This document shows, piece by piece, positions 16,148 through 24,842 of a stretch of 64,000 bases of DNA. Both the position numbers and the translations under genes were made by a program. The notes beneath the pieces were generated by a model that made no database searches, had not been told where the DNA came from, and saw only the letters and a program-made list of their open reading frames with translations. The first letter of the stretch is position 1. Every line of letters begins with the position of its first letter. Location of the stretch: assembly GCA_040830705.1 (NCBI GenBank), contig JBFOME010000005.1, positions 62,001 to 126,000 of the forward strand. Direction: 5' to 3'. Source of the stretch: Ruegeria_C sp040830705. GTDB taxonomy: Bacteria > Pseudomonadota > Alphaproteobacteria > Rhodobacterales > Rhodobacteraceae.

Positions 16148-19067
16148 CCCCAAAGACCTCCCGCGTGTCTTCGCCGTCCCGCCAGGCACCGATTTCCCCA
16201 AAGCGCTGGTTGCGGGGTTGCTTAACCGATCGGAAGGACAGCCGCCCGAAGCGCTGGCGCGCTGCGATTTGGTGGTAAATACCCGACGTATGGCGCGCCG
16301 GGTGCGGTCGCTTTTTGATGCCGGCGCGCCTTGCCTGCTGCCGAAACTTTCGCTGGTGACAGGATATGCCGACGCGGCTTGCAATCAAGCTGCGCCGCCG
16401 GCACTGTCTGCGCTGCGGCGGCGACTGGAACTTACGCAACTGGTCGGCACACTGCTGGAAAAACAGCCCGATCTCGCCCCGCGCGCATCGCTTTTTGATC
16501 TGTCCGACAGCCTGGCCGCCTTGCTGGATGAAATGCAGGGCGAAGGTGTCTCACCCGAAGCGATCAGGGGCCTTGATGTCAGCGACCTATCGGGTCATTG
16601 GGCGCGCGCGCAGAGCTTTATCGGGATTGCCGAGCAGTTTCTGCAAGCCAGCGATGACGCGCTGGACCCGCAGGCGCGCCAGCGGAAGATGGTCGAAAAT
16701 CTGATCGCCCAATGGCAGATTGCACCACCACAGCACCCGATCCTTCTGGCCGGGTCCACCGGGTCGCGCGGCACAACCATGTTGCTGATGAAAGCGGTAG
16801 CAAAACTGCCGCAAGGCGCGCTGATCTTGCCGGGTTTCGACTTTGACCAGCCTCCGAACGTCTGGCGCAACCTCGAAGATGCGCTTTCGGCCGAGGATCA
16901 CCCGCAATACCGCTTTGCCAAACTGCTGCGCGAGCTCGATCTTGGGCCGGATGACATACGCCCCTGGGCGGGTGACCCCGCGCCCTGCCCGCCTCGAAAC
17001 CGGCTGGTGTCACTGGCCCTGCGCCCCGCGCCGGTCACCGATGCCTGGATGAGCGAAGGACCCGCGCTGACCGACCTGGCAATGGCAACAAATGAACTGA
17101 CGCTGATCGAGGCCCCTTCGCCCCGGTCCGAGGCGCTTGCCATCGCGCTGCGTCTGCGCGAGGCCGCCGAAACCGGTCAGACCGCCGCGCTGATCACGCC
17201 CGACCGGATGCTGACCCGTCAGGTCAGCGCCGCACTCGACCGCTGGGACATCCTGCCTGATGACAGTGCTGGCCTGCCGCTGCAACTTTCTCCGCCGGGC
17301 CGGTTCCTGCGCCATGTCGCGGGCCTGTTCACAAAACGGCTGGACGGCGAGGCGCTGCTGACATTGCTGAAACACCCGCTCTGCCACGATGGCGCGGAAC
17401 GCGGGACGCATCTGCTCAACACGCGAGAGCTGGAACTGGACCTGCGGCGTAACGGCCCACCCTTCCCCGACAGTGCCAGCCTTGCGGTATTTGCCGACCG
17501 CAAAAAGATCTCTGCCGACTGGGTTGCTTGGGTCACCCGCAATTTCTGTGATCAGCTTGTCCGGGACAACCTGCCGCTAAGCGACTGGGTTCAACGCCTG
17601 CGCAACCTGGCCGAAGCGATCTCCGCAGGCCATGCGGATATTCAAGGCGGCTTGTGGGACAAGAACGCTGGCAAGAAAGCCCTGTCTTTGATCGAATCGC
17701 TAGAGCGCGAAGCCGCGCATGGCGGAGAACTATCTGCCCGCGACTTCGGCGACCTGCTTGGCGCGCTGCTGTCAGGCGAAGAGATACGTGACCGGGACGC
17801 CCCAAACGAAAGCATCATGATCTGGGGCACGCTTGAAGCGCGCGTACAGGGGGCCGATCTGCTTATTCTGGGTGGGCTGAACGATGGCAGCTGGCCCGAG
17901 GCCCCCAGCCCCGATCCCTGGTTGAACCGCCAGATGCGCCATCGGGCAGGACTGTTGTTGCCGGAGCGGCGGATCGGACTGTCGGCACATGACTTCCAGC
18001 AGGCGATCGCCGCGCCGGAGGTCTGGTTGACCCGTGCAACCCGTTCTGACGATGCCGAAACCGTTCCCTCGCGCTGGTTGAACCGTCTGACAAACCTGCT
18101 GCACGGATTGCCCGGGCAGGGTGGCGATCAGGCCCTGTCGGGCATGCGGGCGCGGGGTGCGCTTTGGCTGCAACGCGCAGATCTGTTGGAAGCTGCCCCT
18201 GCATTGCCCCCGGCCCCACGGCCCTCGCCCCGACCGCCGGTATCGGCACGTCCTCGACAGCTTTCGGTTACCGAAATCAAGCATCTGATCCGCGACCCCT
18301 ACGCGATCTATGCCAAACATGTGCTGCGCCTGCGCCCGCTCGATCCGCTGGTACAGGCCCCGGACGCTTTGCTGCGGGGAATCGTCATTCACGAAATCCT
18401 TGAAAGTTTCATCAAGGACAGTCTGTTCGATGGCGCAATCCTGCATCGCGACGCCTTTCTGAAGCGCGCTTCCGCTTTGTTAGAGACACATGTTTCTTGG
18501 CCCACAGCACGCAAACTCTGGCTTGCACGACTTGCCAGGATCGCTGACGCCTTCCTTGCGGCCGAGGTTGAACGCCGTACCGATGGCGGGCCCATCGCCT
18601 TTGAGGCACGTATGAAAAAGCGCCTCGATCCGCTGGATTTCACACTTGTGGGCCGTGCCGACCGGATCGACCAGAACGGGCGCGGCGCGCTGCGCATATA
18701 CGACTATAAGACCGGCGCGCCGCCGAGCGAAAAACAGCAGGCGCGCTTCGACAAGCAATTGCTGATCGAAGCGGCGCTGGCCGAGGAAGGCGGGTTCGAA
18801 AGCATCGACCCGATGCCGGTGGCGCAGGCAGTGTTCATCGGCATGGGCGGCAGCTATTCCGAGGTATGTGCCCCGCTGGACAGTGAACCGCCTGCCCGCG
18901 TTTGGGCCGAGCTAAGACAATTGATCGAAGCTTACTTCCAACCCGATCAGGGCTTTACCGCACGCCGCATGCTGCATCGCGACACGGACCGGGGCGACTA
19001 TGACCATCTTGCGCGCTTTGGTGAGTGGGACCGCACCGCAACCCCCTACCCCGAGGACCTGACATGA
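16140..19067 (+). CDS. addB: double-strand break repair protein AddB
   Basis: The product is about 975 residues from the ATG at 16140. It is the AddB subunit of the AddAB helicase-nuclease that processes DNA ends for RecA loading. The N-terminus (MFDPKDLPRVFAVPPGTDFPKALVAGL) and ILLAGSTGSRGTTMLLMKAVA are typical of the alphaproteobacterial form. The canonical Walker A is degenerate here. The C-terminal PD-(D/E)XK nuclease is seen in HEILESFIKD, LVGRADRID and RIYDYKTGAPP. The stop overlaps addA (ATGA at 19064-19067), so the two subunits are translationally coupled. Confidence 0.94.
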   Translation: MFDPKDLPRVFAVPPGTDFPKALVAGLLNRSEGQPPEALARCDLVVNTRRMARRVRSLFDAGAPCLLPKLSLVTGYADAACNQAAPPALSALRRRLELTQLVGTLLEKQPDLAPRASLFDLSDSLAALLDEMQGEGVSPEAIRGLDVSDLSGHWARAQSFIGIAEQFLQASDDALDPQARQRKMVENLIAQWQIAPPQHPILLAGSTGSRGTTMLLMKAVAKLPQGALILPGFDFDQPPNVWRNLEDALSAEDHPQYRFAKLLRELDLGPDDIRPWAGDPAPCPPRNRLVSLALRPAPVTDAWMSEGPALTDLAMATNELTLIEAPSPRSEALAIALRLREAAETGQTAALITPDRMLTRQVSAALDRWDILPDDSAGLPLQLSPPGRFLRHVAGLFTKRLDGEALLTLLKHPLCHDGAERGTHLLNTRELELDLRRNGPPFPDSASLAVFADRKKISADWVAWVTRNFCDQLVRDNLPLSDWVQRLRNLAEAISAGHADIQGGLWDKNAGKKALSLIESLEREAAHGGELSARDFGDLLGALLSGEEIRDRDAPNESIMIWGTLEARVQGADLLILGGLNDGSWPEAPSPDPWLNRQMRHRAGLLLPERRIGLSAHDFQQAIAAPEVWLTRATRSDDAETVPSRWLNRLTNLLHGLPGQGGDQALSGMRARGALWLQRADLLEAAPALPPAPRPSPRPPVSARPRQLSVTEIKHLIRDPYAIYAKHVLRLRPLDPLVQAPDALLRGIVIHEILESFIKDSLFDGAILHRDAFLKRASALLETHVSWPTARKLWLARLARIADAFLAAEVERRTDGGPIAFEARMKKRLDPLDFTLVGRADRIDQNGRGALRIYDYKTGAPPSEKQQARFDKQLLIEAALAEEGGFESIDPMPVAQAVFIGMGGSYSEVCAPLDSEPPARVWAELRQLIEAYFQPDQGFTARRMLHRDTDRGDYDHLARFGEWDRTATPYPEDLT

Positions 19068-22000
19068 GCGCCCGCAACGACGCGACCGAACGACAGGTGC
19101 AGGCCGCCCGCCCCGATGCATCGACCTGGCTGGCCGCCAATGCCGGCTCGGGCAAGACCCGGGTGCTGACCGACCGGGTGGCCCGGCTGCTGCTCAGCGA
19201 TGTGGAGCCGCAGCATATTCTTTGTCTGACCTACACCAAGGCCGCCGCCAGCGAGATGCAGAACCGACTGTTCAAGCGGCTGGGCGAATGGGCGATGTTG
19301 GATGATGCGCCGCTATTGGGTGAGTTGACCGATCTTGGCATCGACGGTGCGATCGATGCTGCGCGGCTGGCCCATGCCCGCACGCTTTTTGCCCGCGCTA
19401 TCGAAACGCCGGGCGGGCTGAAGATCCAGACGATCCATTCCTTCTGCTCGGCCCTGCTGCGTCGTTTCCCGCTCGAGGCCGGGGTCAGCCCACAATTTTC
19501 GGAAATGGAGGATCGTGCCGCCGCGCTGCTGCGCGCGGAGATCATCGAGGACTTTGCCGAAGGCGCGGAATCGCCGCTAGTGGATGGCATCGCGCAATTC
19601 GTGACCGACACCGATTTCGACGCGCTGACACAGGCCATCGCCCAAAACCGGACCGGATTTGCGACGCCATTGGATTGGACCGCACTTCTTGATTTGTTTG
19701 GTCTACCCAAAGGTTTTGAAGAAGACTTGATTGCCCACGAGGCAATCGAAGTAAGCGATGAAGAGCTAATAAAACAAACGCTCCCGATCCTCTCAAATCA
19801 GAGCAAAACGATGATCGAGTTGGCCGCTAACCTAGGGACCGTCAATTGGGAGAACCCGAGCTACGAGGATCTTCAGATACTCTACTCTTCCTTCTTGTAT
19901 TCGAAAGACGGCGATTACCGACCGGAAGCAAAGACCAAATCCGTCCCGACCAAGAAAGCTCAGCAAGCACTAGGTCATTTTCTTGAGCCCTTCCATCAAC
20001 TGATGGAAAGAGTGGCATTGGCGAGAGAAAAGGAGTTGGCATACGCCGCTGCGCGCAAGTCGCTGGCGCTGCATCAATTCGCGGCAACGTTCCTGCCAGA
20101 ATATGAGCGGCGCAAGCAGTTGCGCGGATGGCTGGATTTTGACGATCTGATCTTCAAGGCGCGGCACTTGCTGAACGATCCCTCTGTTGCGGCCTGGGTG
20201 CTCTATCGCATCGATGGCGGCATAGACCATATCCTGGTGGACGAGGCGCAGGATACCAGCCCCGCGCAGTGGGACGTGATTGAAAAGCTGGCGCAGGAAT
20301 TCACCGCGGGCGAGGGTGCCCGCCCGGATGTGGAGCGCACCATTTTTGTGGTGGGCGACAAGAAACAGTCGATCTATTCCTTCCAGGGGGCCGACCCGGA
20401 CGCCTTTGATCAGATGCAGGCGCAGTTCGGAAAGAGGCTGGAGGATTCAGGCTCTAAATTATGGAAATCAACGCTAGAGTATTCTTTCCGGTCGTCCCCC
20501 GCCATCCTGCGGTTGGTAGATCTGGTGTTCGACGGTCAGGATGCAGCCGGGTTTCGCAAAGAGGCGCAGCACCGCGCGTTCAAGGGTGACCTGCCAGGCC
20601 GAGTCGACCTCTGGCCCGTGGTCGAGAAGGTCGAAGAAGAAGAGGATCACGACTGGACCGATCCGGTGGACCGACCCGGCGCGCAGCATCACACGGTGGT
20701 TCTGGCTGAGAAGATCGCACAAGAAATCAAGGCCATGATCGAAGGCGGCGCGACCATCCCCGAAGATGGCGACAAGCCCGGCCATTTTGTGCGCCGCAAG
20801 GTCCGGCCAGGCGATTTCCTGATCCTTGTGCAGCGCCGATCCGATCTCTTTGCCGAAATCATCCGCGCCTGCAAATCCGCCGGCTTGCCCATCGCGGGGG
20901 CCGACCGGCTAAAGGTCGGGGCCGAGCTTGCGGTCAAGGATCTGGCCGCGCTCCTCAGCTTTCTGGCGACGCCCGAAGACAGCCTGTCGCTGGCCGCAGT
21001 GCTCAGATCGCCCCTTTGCGGCTGGTCCGAACAACAACTCTTTGATCTGGCGCATCGGCGCGAGGAGATCTTTCTGTGGCAGGCACTACGGGCCAGGGGC
21101 GAGGACTTTCCCGACACGCTGGCTATGCTAAACGATCTGTTGTCGCAGACCGATTTTCTGCGGCCATACGATCTGATTGAACGCATCCTGACCCGCCATG
21201 ACGGGCGGCGCAAATTGCTTGGCCGTCTGGGGGCCGAGGCCAGGGATGGGATCGACGCGCTACTGTCGCAGGCGCTGGCCTATGAACGCAGCGATGTCCC
21301 CAGCCTGACCGGTTTTCTGGTCTGGATGCAGACCGACGATCTGGAAATCAAACGCCAGATGAGCGGCGTCGGCGATGTGATCCGCGTGATGACCGTTCAT
21401 GGCGCCAAAGGCTTGGAGGCGCCCATCGTCATCCTGCCAGACACAGGCGCCCGCCGTCCGCCCACCGATGCCGAGGTGATGCGGGCAGGGGACAAACCGG
21501 TCTGGCGCGTGCCGAAAGACGCCTCGCCTGCGGTCATTGCCGAGACCCGGGCAGACGCGCGAAGCAAGCAGATGAACGAACGTCTGCGTCTGTTGTATGT
21601 GGCTCTAACACGGGCGGAAAAGTGGTTGATCGTGGCTGCGGCAGGTGATCTGGGCAAGGCGGGTGACAGCTGGTACCAAATGGTCGAGGCCGCGATGGCC
21701 CCGGCCGGGGCATCAAGCCTGCCCGATGGACGGCAGCGCCTGGAACATGGCGATTGGCACAGCCTGCCCCTTGTGGATGAATCGGTTCAGATCGCCGAGA
21801 GTACAGATCTGCCCGAGCTTTTCCTGCGCAATCCGCCCGAAGCCGACCCTCATCCCAGGGCGTTGAGTCCCTCTGATCTGGGCGGCGCCAAGGCGCTTCC
21901 CAGCGATCAGGGGCAGGATGAAGAAGCGGCAAAGCGCTATGGTACTGCGGTGCATCTATTGCTGGAGCATCTGCCGCGCTCCGATTCTGCGGATTGGTAT

Positions 22001-22423
22001 GCGCTCACCGAAACGCTGCTATTTGATCATGAGGTCAAAGAGCGCGAACTGGCGCTGAAAGAGGTCGAACCGGTACTGCAAAATCCGGCGCTGGCTCATA
22101 TCTTTGGACCTGGGACATTAGCCGAGATAGCCGTAACCGCCCCGATTGGTGACCAACGCATTCACGGTGTAATCGACCGGCTTATCGTGTCGCCTGATCG
22201 CGTTCAGGCCATTGATTTCAAATCAAATGCCACCGTTCCCGACACGCCGGAAACCTGCCCCGAAGGACTGCTGCGTCAGATGGGCGCCTACGCGCACGCG
22301 CTAGCTCAGGTCTATCCTGATCGGCGGATCGAGACCGCGATCCTCTGGACCCGGACTGGTCGCCTGATGCCCCTGCCACACGATCTTGTGACGGCTGCCA
22401 TGCGCCGCACCCAGATATCTTGA
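19064..22423 (+). CDS. addA: double-strand break repair helicase AddA
   Basis: The 1119-residue UvrD-type helicase with a C-terminal nuclease has Walker A AANAGSGKTRVLTDRV (25-40), Walker B/motif II VDEAQDTSPAQW, FVVGDKKQSIYSFQGADP, VMTVHGAKGLEAPIVILPD, and LRLLYVALTRAEKWL. The C-terminal nuclease block contains the GTAVHLLLEHLP and VQAIDFKSN motifs. AddA pairs with AddB encoded just upstream. A roughly 350-base internal stretch (19690-20040) is visibly poorer in GC than the rest, although the frame stays open and the motifs on both sides are intact. Confidence 0.95.
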   Translation: MSARNDATERQVQAARPDASTWLAANAGSGKTRVLTDRVARLLLSDVEPQHILCLTYTKAAASEMQNRLFKRLGEWAMLDDAPLLGELTDLGIDGAIDAARLAHARTLFARAIETPGGLKIQTIHSFCSALLRRFPLEAGVSPQFSEMEDRAAALLRAEIIEDFAEGAESPLVDGIAQFVTDTDFDALTQAIAQNRTGFATPLDWTALLDLFGLPKGFEEDLIAHEAIEVSDEELIKQTLPILSNQSKTMIELAANLGTVNWENPSYEDLQILYSSFLYSKDGDYRPEAKTKSVPTKKAQQALGHFLEPFHQLMERVALAREKELAYAAARKSLALHQFAATFLPEYERRKQLRGWLDFDDLIFKARHLLNDPSVAAWVLYRIDGGIDHILVDEAQDTSPAQWDVIEKLAQEFTAGEGARPDVERTIFVVGDKKQSIYSFQGADPDAFDQMQAQFGKRLEDSGSKLWKSTLEYSFRSSPAILRLVDLVFDGQDAAGFRKEAQHRAFKGDLPGRVDLWPVVEKVEEEEDHDWTDPVDRPGAQHHTVVLAEKIAQEIKAMIEGGATIPEDGDKPGHFVRRKVRPGDFLILVQRRSDLFAEIIRACKSAGLPIAGADRLKVGAELAVKDLAALLSFLATPEDSLSLAAVLRSPLCGWSEQQLFDLAHRREEIFLWQALRARGEDFPDTLAMLNDLLSQTDFLRPYDLIERILTRHDGRRKLLGRLGAEARDGIDALLSQALAYERSDVPSLTGFLVWMQTDDLEIKRQMSGVGDVIRVMTVHGAKGLEAPIVILPDTGARRPPTDAEVMRAGDKPVWRVPKDASPAVIAETRADARSKQMNERLRLLYVALTRAEKWLIVAAAGDLGKAGDSWYQMVEAAMAPAGASSLPDGRQRLEHGDWHSLPLVDESVQIAESTDLPELFLRNPPEADPHPRALSPSDLGGAKALPSDQGQDEEAAKRYGTAVHLLLEHLPRSDSADWYALTETLLFDHEVKERELALKEVEPVLQNPALAHIFGPGTLAEIAVTAPIGDQRIHGVIDRLIVSPDRVQAIDFKSNATVPDTPETCPEGLLRQMGAYAHALAQVYPDRRIETAILWTRTGRLMPLPHDLVTAAMRRTQIS

Positions 22424-22448
22424 CGTTACATAGATGGCTACCTAGGTT
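22420..22448 (+). promoter_or_regulatory. candidate trxA promoter
   Basis: TTGACG (22420-22425) and TAGGTT (22443-22448) have a 17-base spacer and begin at the addA stop. This fits an alphaproteobacterial sigma-70 promoter serving trxA, 37 bases before its start. The -35 match is strong and the -10 match modest. Confidence 0.5.
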
Positions 22449-22484
22449 CTCTGCCCAAGCCCACCCCATTCAGGAGACATGTCA

Positions 22485-22805
22485 ATGTCCACCGTAGCTG
22501 TCACCGACGATACTTTCGACGCCGAAGTCAAAAACTCCGATATCCCCGTTGTGGTGGATTTCTGGGCCGAATGGTGCGGCCCCTGTAAGCAGATCGGCCC
22601 CGCTCTGGAAGAGTTGGCCAGCGAATATGAAGGCAAGATCAAGGTTGCCAAGGTCGATGTCGACAGCAACCCGAACTCTGCCGCCGCCATGGGCGTGCGC
22701 GGTATTCCGGCGCTGTTCATCTTCAAGGACGGCCAAGTTGTGTCGAACCGCGCTGGTGCGGCACCCAAGGCAGCCTTGCAAAGCTGGATCGACGATTCGA
22801 TCTGA
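22485..22805 (+). CDS. trxA: thioredoxin TrxA
   Basis: The 106-residue thioredoxin has active site WCGPCK (C31 and C34) after VVVDFWAE, and the cis-proline block GIPALFIFKDGQ. It reduces cytoplasmic disulfides, including ribonucleotide reductase and methionine sulfoxide reductases (msrA lies later in this window). An ATG at 22479 is in frame, but AGGAG at 22472-22476 is too close to it and is ideal for 22485. A strong terminator follows. Confidence 0.96.
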   Translation: MSTVAVTDDTFDAEVKNSDIPVVVDFWAEWCGPCKQIGPALEELASEYEGKIKVAKVDVDSNPNSAAAMGVRGIPALFIFKDGQVVSNRAGAAPKAALQSWIDDSI

Positions 22806-22825
22806 TCCTGGCCCAACCGGAAACG

Positions 22826-22856
22826 AAAAAAGGCGCTCTGCACGGGCGCCTTTTTT
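22826..22856 (+). terminator. intrinsic terminator of trxA
   Basis: Arms AAAAAAGGCGC (22826-22836) and GCGCCTTTTTT (22846-22856) enclose a 9-base loop and end in a T-run. This is a textbook Rho-independent terminator 21 bases after the stop. The A-tract makes it potentially bidirectional. Confidence 0.9.
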
Positions 22857-22912
22857 GTTGCACCGCGCCACTGACCCGGCACAGTGCACAACATCAAGAG
22901 CGGAGGACAATC

Positions 22913-23263
22913 ATGGCCAAGACACGGGTTCTGGTAGAGTTCGGGATGGGAACATCTCTCCGGCGCGAGGATTATACCGAGGCGGCCGCGCGCGCGATCC
23001 GCGATGCGCTTTGGCGCAATTCCGTCACAATGGCCGAGCTTTTCGGCTTTCCCAAAGACGCAATGATCGTCGAGGCCGAGATCGGGGTGCAAAAGCCCGA
23101 TCAGGTGGATGTCGAGGCGCTGAAATCCATCTTTCCCTACGGCCAGAGCCAGATCACCGTGACCCATGGCGGTCTGGATATCGACAAGCCCAGCGGCAGC
23201 GGCGCCACCGTCATGGCCAATGCCGCAATCTCGGTTTATTTCGACATGGAGCCCGCGCAATGA
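22913..23263 (+). CDS. Lin0512 family protein, copy 1
   Basis: The 116-residue protein matches the Lin0512 family: VLVEFGMGTSLRREDYTEAAARAIRDAL at residues 6-33, then MIVEAEIGVQKPDQVD and ITVTHGGLDIDKPSG. The fold is small and alpha/beta, and the biochemical role is unknown. The stop overlaps the start of the next, paralogous gene (ATGA at 23260-23263), so the two are made together. It begins 57 bases after the trxA terminator and so should have its own promoter. Confidence 0.87.
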   Translation: MAKTRVLVEFGMGTSLRREDYTEAAARAIRDALWRNSVTMAELFGFPKDAMIVEAEIGVQKPDQVDVEALKSIFPYGQSQITVTHGGLDIDKPSGSGATVMANAAISVYFDMEPAQ

Positions 23264-23628
23264 GCATGAAACGCATGATCCTCGAAATGGGCTTTGGCAC
23301 GAATCTGCATGGGATGGATTACACCAAGGCCGCCCGCCGCGCGGTGCAGGACGCGCTGCATCATTCCTCGATCACCGCGATGTCGTCGCTGGGCATGGAC
23401 CATAGCGAAATGCAGGTGCAGGTGACCATTGGCGTACAGCAACCTGATCTGGTCGATTGCGATCTGGTGGCCAGCGATCTGCCGCGAGGCAAAACGCTCT
23501 CGGTGCACGCGGTCAAGGGCGGGTTGGATGTTGACGATCTGCCAACCGGCGATCGACATATCGTTGCGACCGCCGCGATCGAGGCGTTCCTGCCCGACCA
23601 GAAAGGCGCATTTAAGCTCAGCAGCTAA
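23260..23628 (+). CDS. Lin0512 family protein, copy 2
   Basis: The 122-residue paralogue of the preceding protein has the same order of blocks: MILEMGFGTNLHGMDYTKAARRAVQDAL, then QVQVTIGVQQPDLVDCDL, then LSVHAVKGGLDVDDLP. Sequence identity to copy 1 is modest. Overlapped starts of two diverged paralogues usually indicate subunits of one hetero-oligomer, but this is inference. The overlap sets the start, because an upstream continuation of the frame lies inside copy 1. Confidence 0.87.
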   Translation: MSMKRMILEMGFGTNLHGMDYTKAARRAVQDALHHSSITAMSSLGMDHSEMQVQVTIGVQQPDLVDCDLVASDLPRGKTLSVHAVKGGLDVDDLPTGDRHIVATAAIEAFLPDQKGAFKLSS

Positions 23629-23634
23629 AGAAAA

Positions 23635-23657
23635 AGCCGCCCGGGTATCGAGCGGCT
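23635..23657. terminator. hairpin after the Lin0512 pair
   Basis: Arms AGCCGC (23635-23640) and GCGGCT (23652-23657) are preceded by an A-run and lie between convergent genes. The stem is short and the strength uncertain. Confidence 0.5.
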
Positions 23658-23685
23658 CATCTGCGGTAGCTGTGTGCTGATCGGA

Positions 23686-23883
23686 TCAGATCGACGCAAT
23701 GTCCTTGCGGGTCAGACCGATATCTTCCAACTGAGCATCAGTCAGCTTGGACAGTTCCTTGCGGGTCAGGCGGTCAGCGTTCCATTTCACGATGGATGCG
23801 ATCACCGAGCTGATGACGTTTACGATGCGGAACTCTGCAACTGCTCCGCGCGGGGCTTGCGAGTTTACTGCGACGTTTGCCAT
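23686..23883 (-). CDS. DUF1127 (YjiS-like) small protein
   Basis: The 65-residue protein ends in RLTRKELSKLTDAQLEDIGLTRKDIASI, the C-terminal DUF1127 signature. Small DUF1127 proteins influence phosphate and carbon metabolism through RNA in some alphaproteobacteria, but this copy's role is unknown. The start chosen is the ATG giving MANVAVNSQAPRG, since the upstream in-frame extension has no family character. AAGGAAAAGC on the minus strand precedes it. Confidence 0.85.
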   Translation of the reverse strand: MANVAVNSQAPRGAVAEFRIVNVISSVIASIVKWNADRLTRKELSKLTDAQLEDIGLTRKDIASI

Positions 23884-24051
23884 TGCGCTTTTCCTTGTAT
23901 GAAGCAGCCGACCCCTCGTCGGTTGCAAGCCTCATCTAAGCCGCGCGCCTGAGTCTCACAATTGCCCATTCGGCAGTCCCGAATTGCATCCGGTGCATAA
24001 CAAATAGGCAGGGTGAAAACCCGAGGTTCGGATTGTGCCGTCGTGCTGCCC

Positions 24052-24080
24052 CTTGTGCGCCCGCACCGCCCGATCCATAT
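24052..24080 (+). promoter_or_regulatory. candidate sigma-32 (RpoH) promoter of hslV
   Basis: CTTG at 24052-24055 and ATCCATAT at 24073-24080 are 17 bases apart, close to the RpoH pattern CTTG-N16/17-CCCCATNT. They lie directly before the hslV ribosome binding site. HslUV is a heat-shock protease, so the match is biologically sensible, but it remains a pattern call. Confidence 0.45.
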
Positions 24081-24105
24081 AGGCGACGATCAAAAGGAGG
24101 CTTTC

Positions 24106-24663
24106 ATGGCGGATAACGACTTTCCCGGCTGGCACGGCACAACGATCATCGGCGTCAAGAAAGATGGCAAAGTGGTTGTTGCCGGGGACGGGCAGGTTTC
24201 GCTCGGCCAGACGGTGATCAAGGGCACCGCACGCAAGGTACGTCGGCTTAGCCCCGGCGGGTTCGACGTGGTGGCGGGTTTTGCCGGATCAACGGCAGAT
24301 GCCTTTACCCTGCTTGAGCGCCTTGAGGCCAAGCTGGAGGCAACTCCAGGGCAATTGGCGCGTGCCAGTGTCGAATTGGCCAAGGACTGGCGCACCGACA
24401 AGTATCTGCAAAAGCTCGAAGCGATGCTGATCGTCACGGATGGGTCCGACATGTTCGTGATCACCGGGGCAGGCGACGTTCTGGAGCCCGAACACAACGT
24501 GGCGGCCATCGGATCGGGCGGCAATTTTGCATTGGCCGCAGCGCGCGGCATGATGGACAGCGACCGCGATGCCGAAGAAGTTGCGCGCTCCGCCATGGCC
24601 ATCGCGGCTGACATTTGCGTCTATACCAATGGCAATCTGACCGTGGAATCAATTGGGGGCTGA
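24106..24663 (+). CDS. hslV: ATP-dependent protease peptidase subunit HslV
   Basis: The 185-residue proteasome-like peptidase forms a double hexamer capped by HslU. After processing, the N-terminal nucleophile is a threonine in FPGWHGTTIIGV. The block VVVAGDGQVSLGQTVIKGTARKVRRL is family-specific, as is AAIGSGGNFALAAARGM. AAAGGAGG at 24092-24099 and the family N-terminus fix the start, so the in-frame extension back to 24013 is not real. The partner hslU lies 2.2 kb downstream, after two genes on the opposite strand. Confidence 0.96.
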   Translation: MADNDFPGWHGTTIIGVKKDGKVVVAGDGQVSLGQTVIKGTARKVRRLSPGGFDVVAGFAGSTADAFTLLERLEAKLEATPGQLARASVELAKDWRTDKYLQKLEAMLIVTDGSDMFVITGAGDVLEPEHNVAAIGSGGNFALAAARGMMDSDRDAEEVARSAMAIAADICVYTNGNLTVESIGG

Positions 24664-24842
24664 GGTTTTACTCCCAGCCCCCGGGCCCCGTGCGTGAGTG
24701 GTGGTGCCCTTTGCTTTGCGCTTCCCGGGGGAGAAGCGCGAAGACATTAGAAACATGATAGGGATCGCGTCTGTTTTTTAGCCCTGCTCACAACAGGCTG
24801 ATCAGACGTGTATCCCGTCGTGAGCTCGCGTGAGCGCTGCCA
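24664..24842. other. intergenic region after hslV
   Basis: This 179-bp space between convergent hslV and the MFS gene has one clear hairpin: arms GCGCTTC (24718-24724) and GAAGCGC (24733-24739) with an 8-base loop. No U-run follows. It probably ends one or both transcripts. Confidence 0.45.

Noticed and set aside
22549..23259. Long open frame running through trxA and the first Lin0512 gene
   Set aside because: Only its last part (from 23260) is a real gene. The upstream part is out of frame with two well-supported genes.
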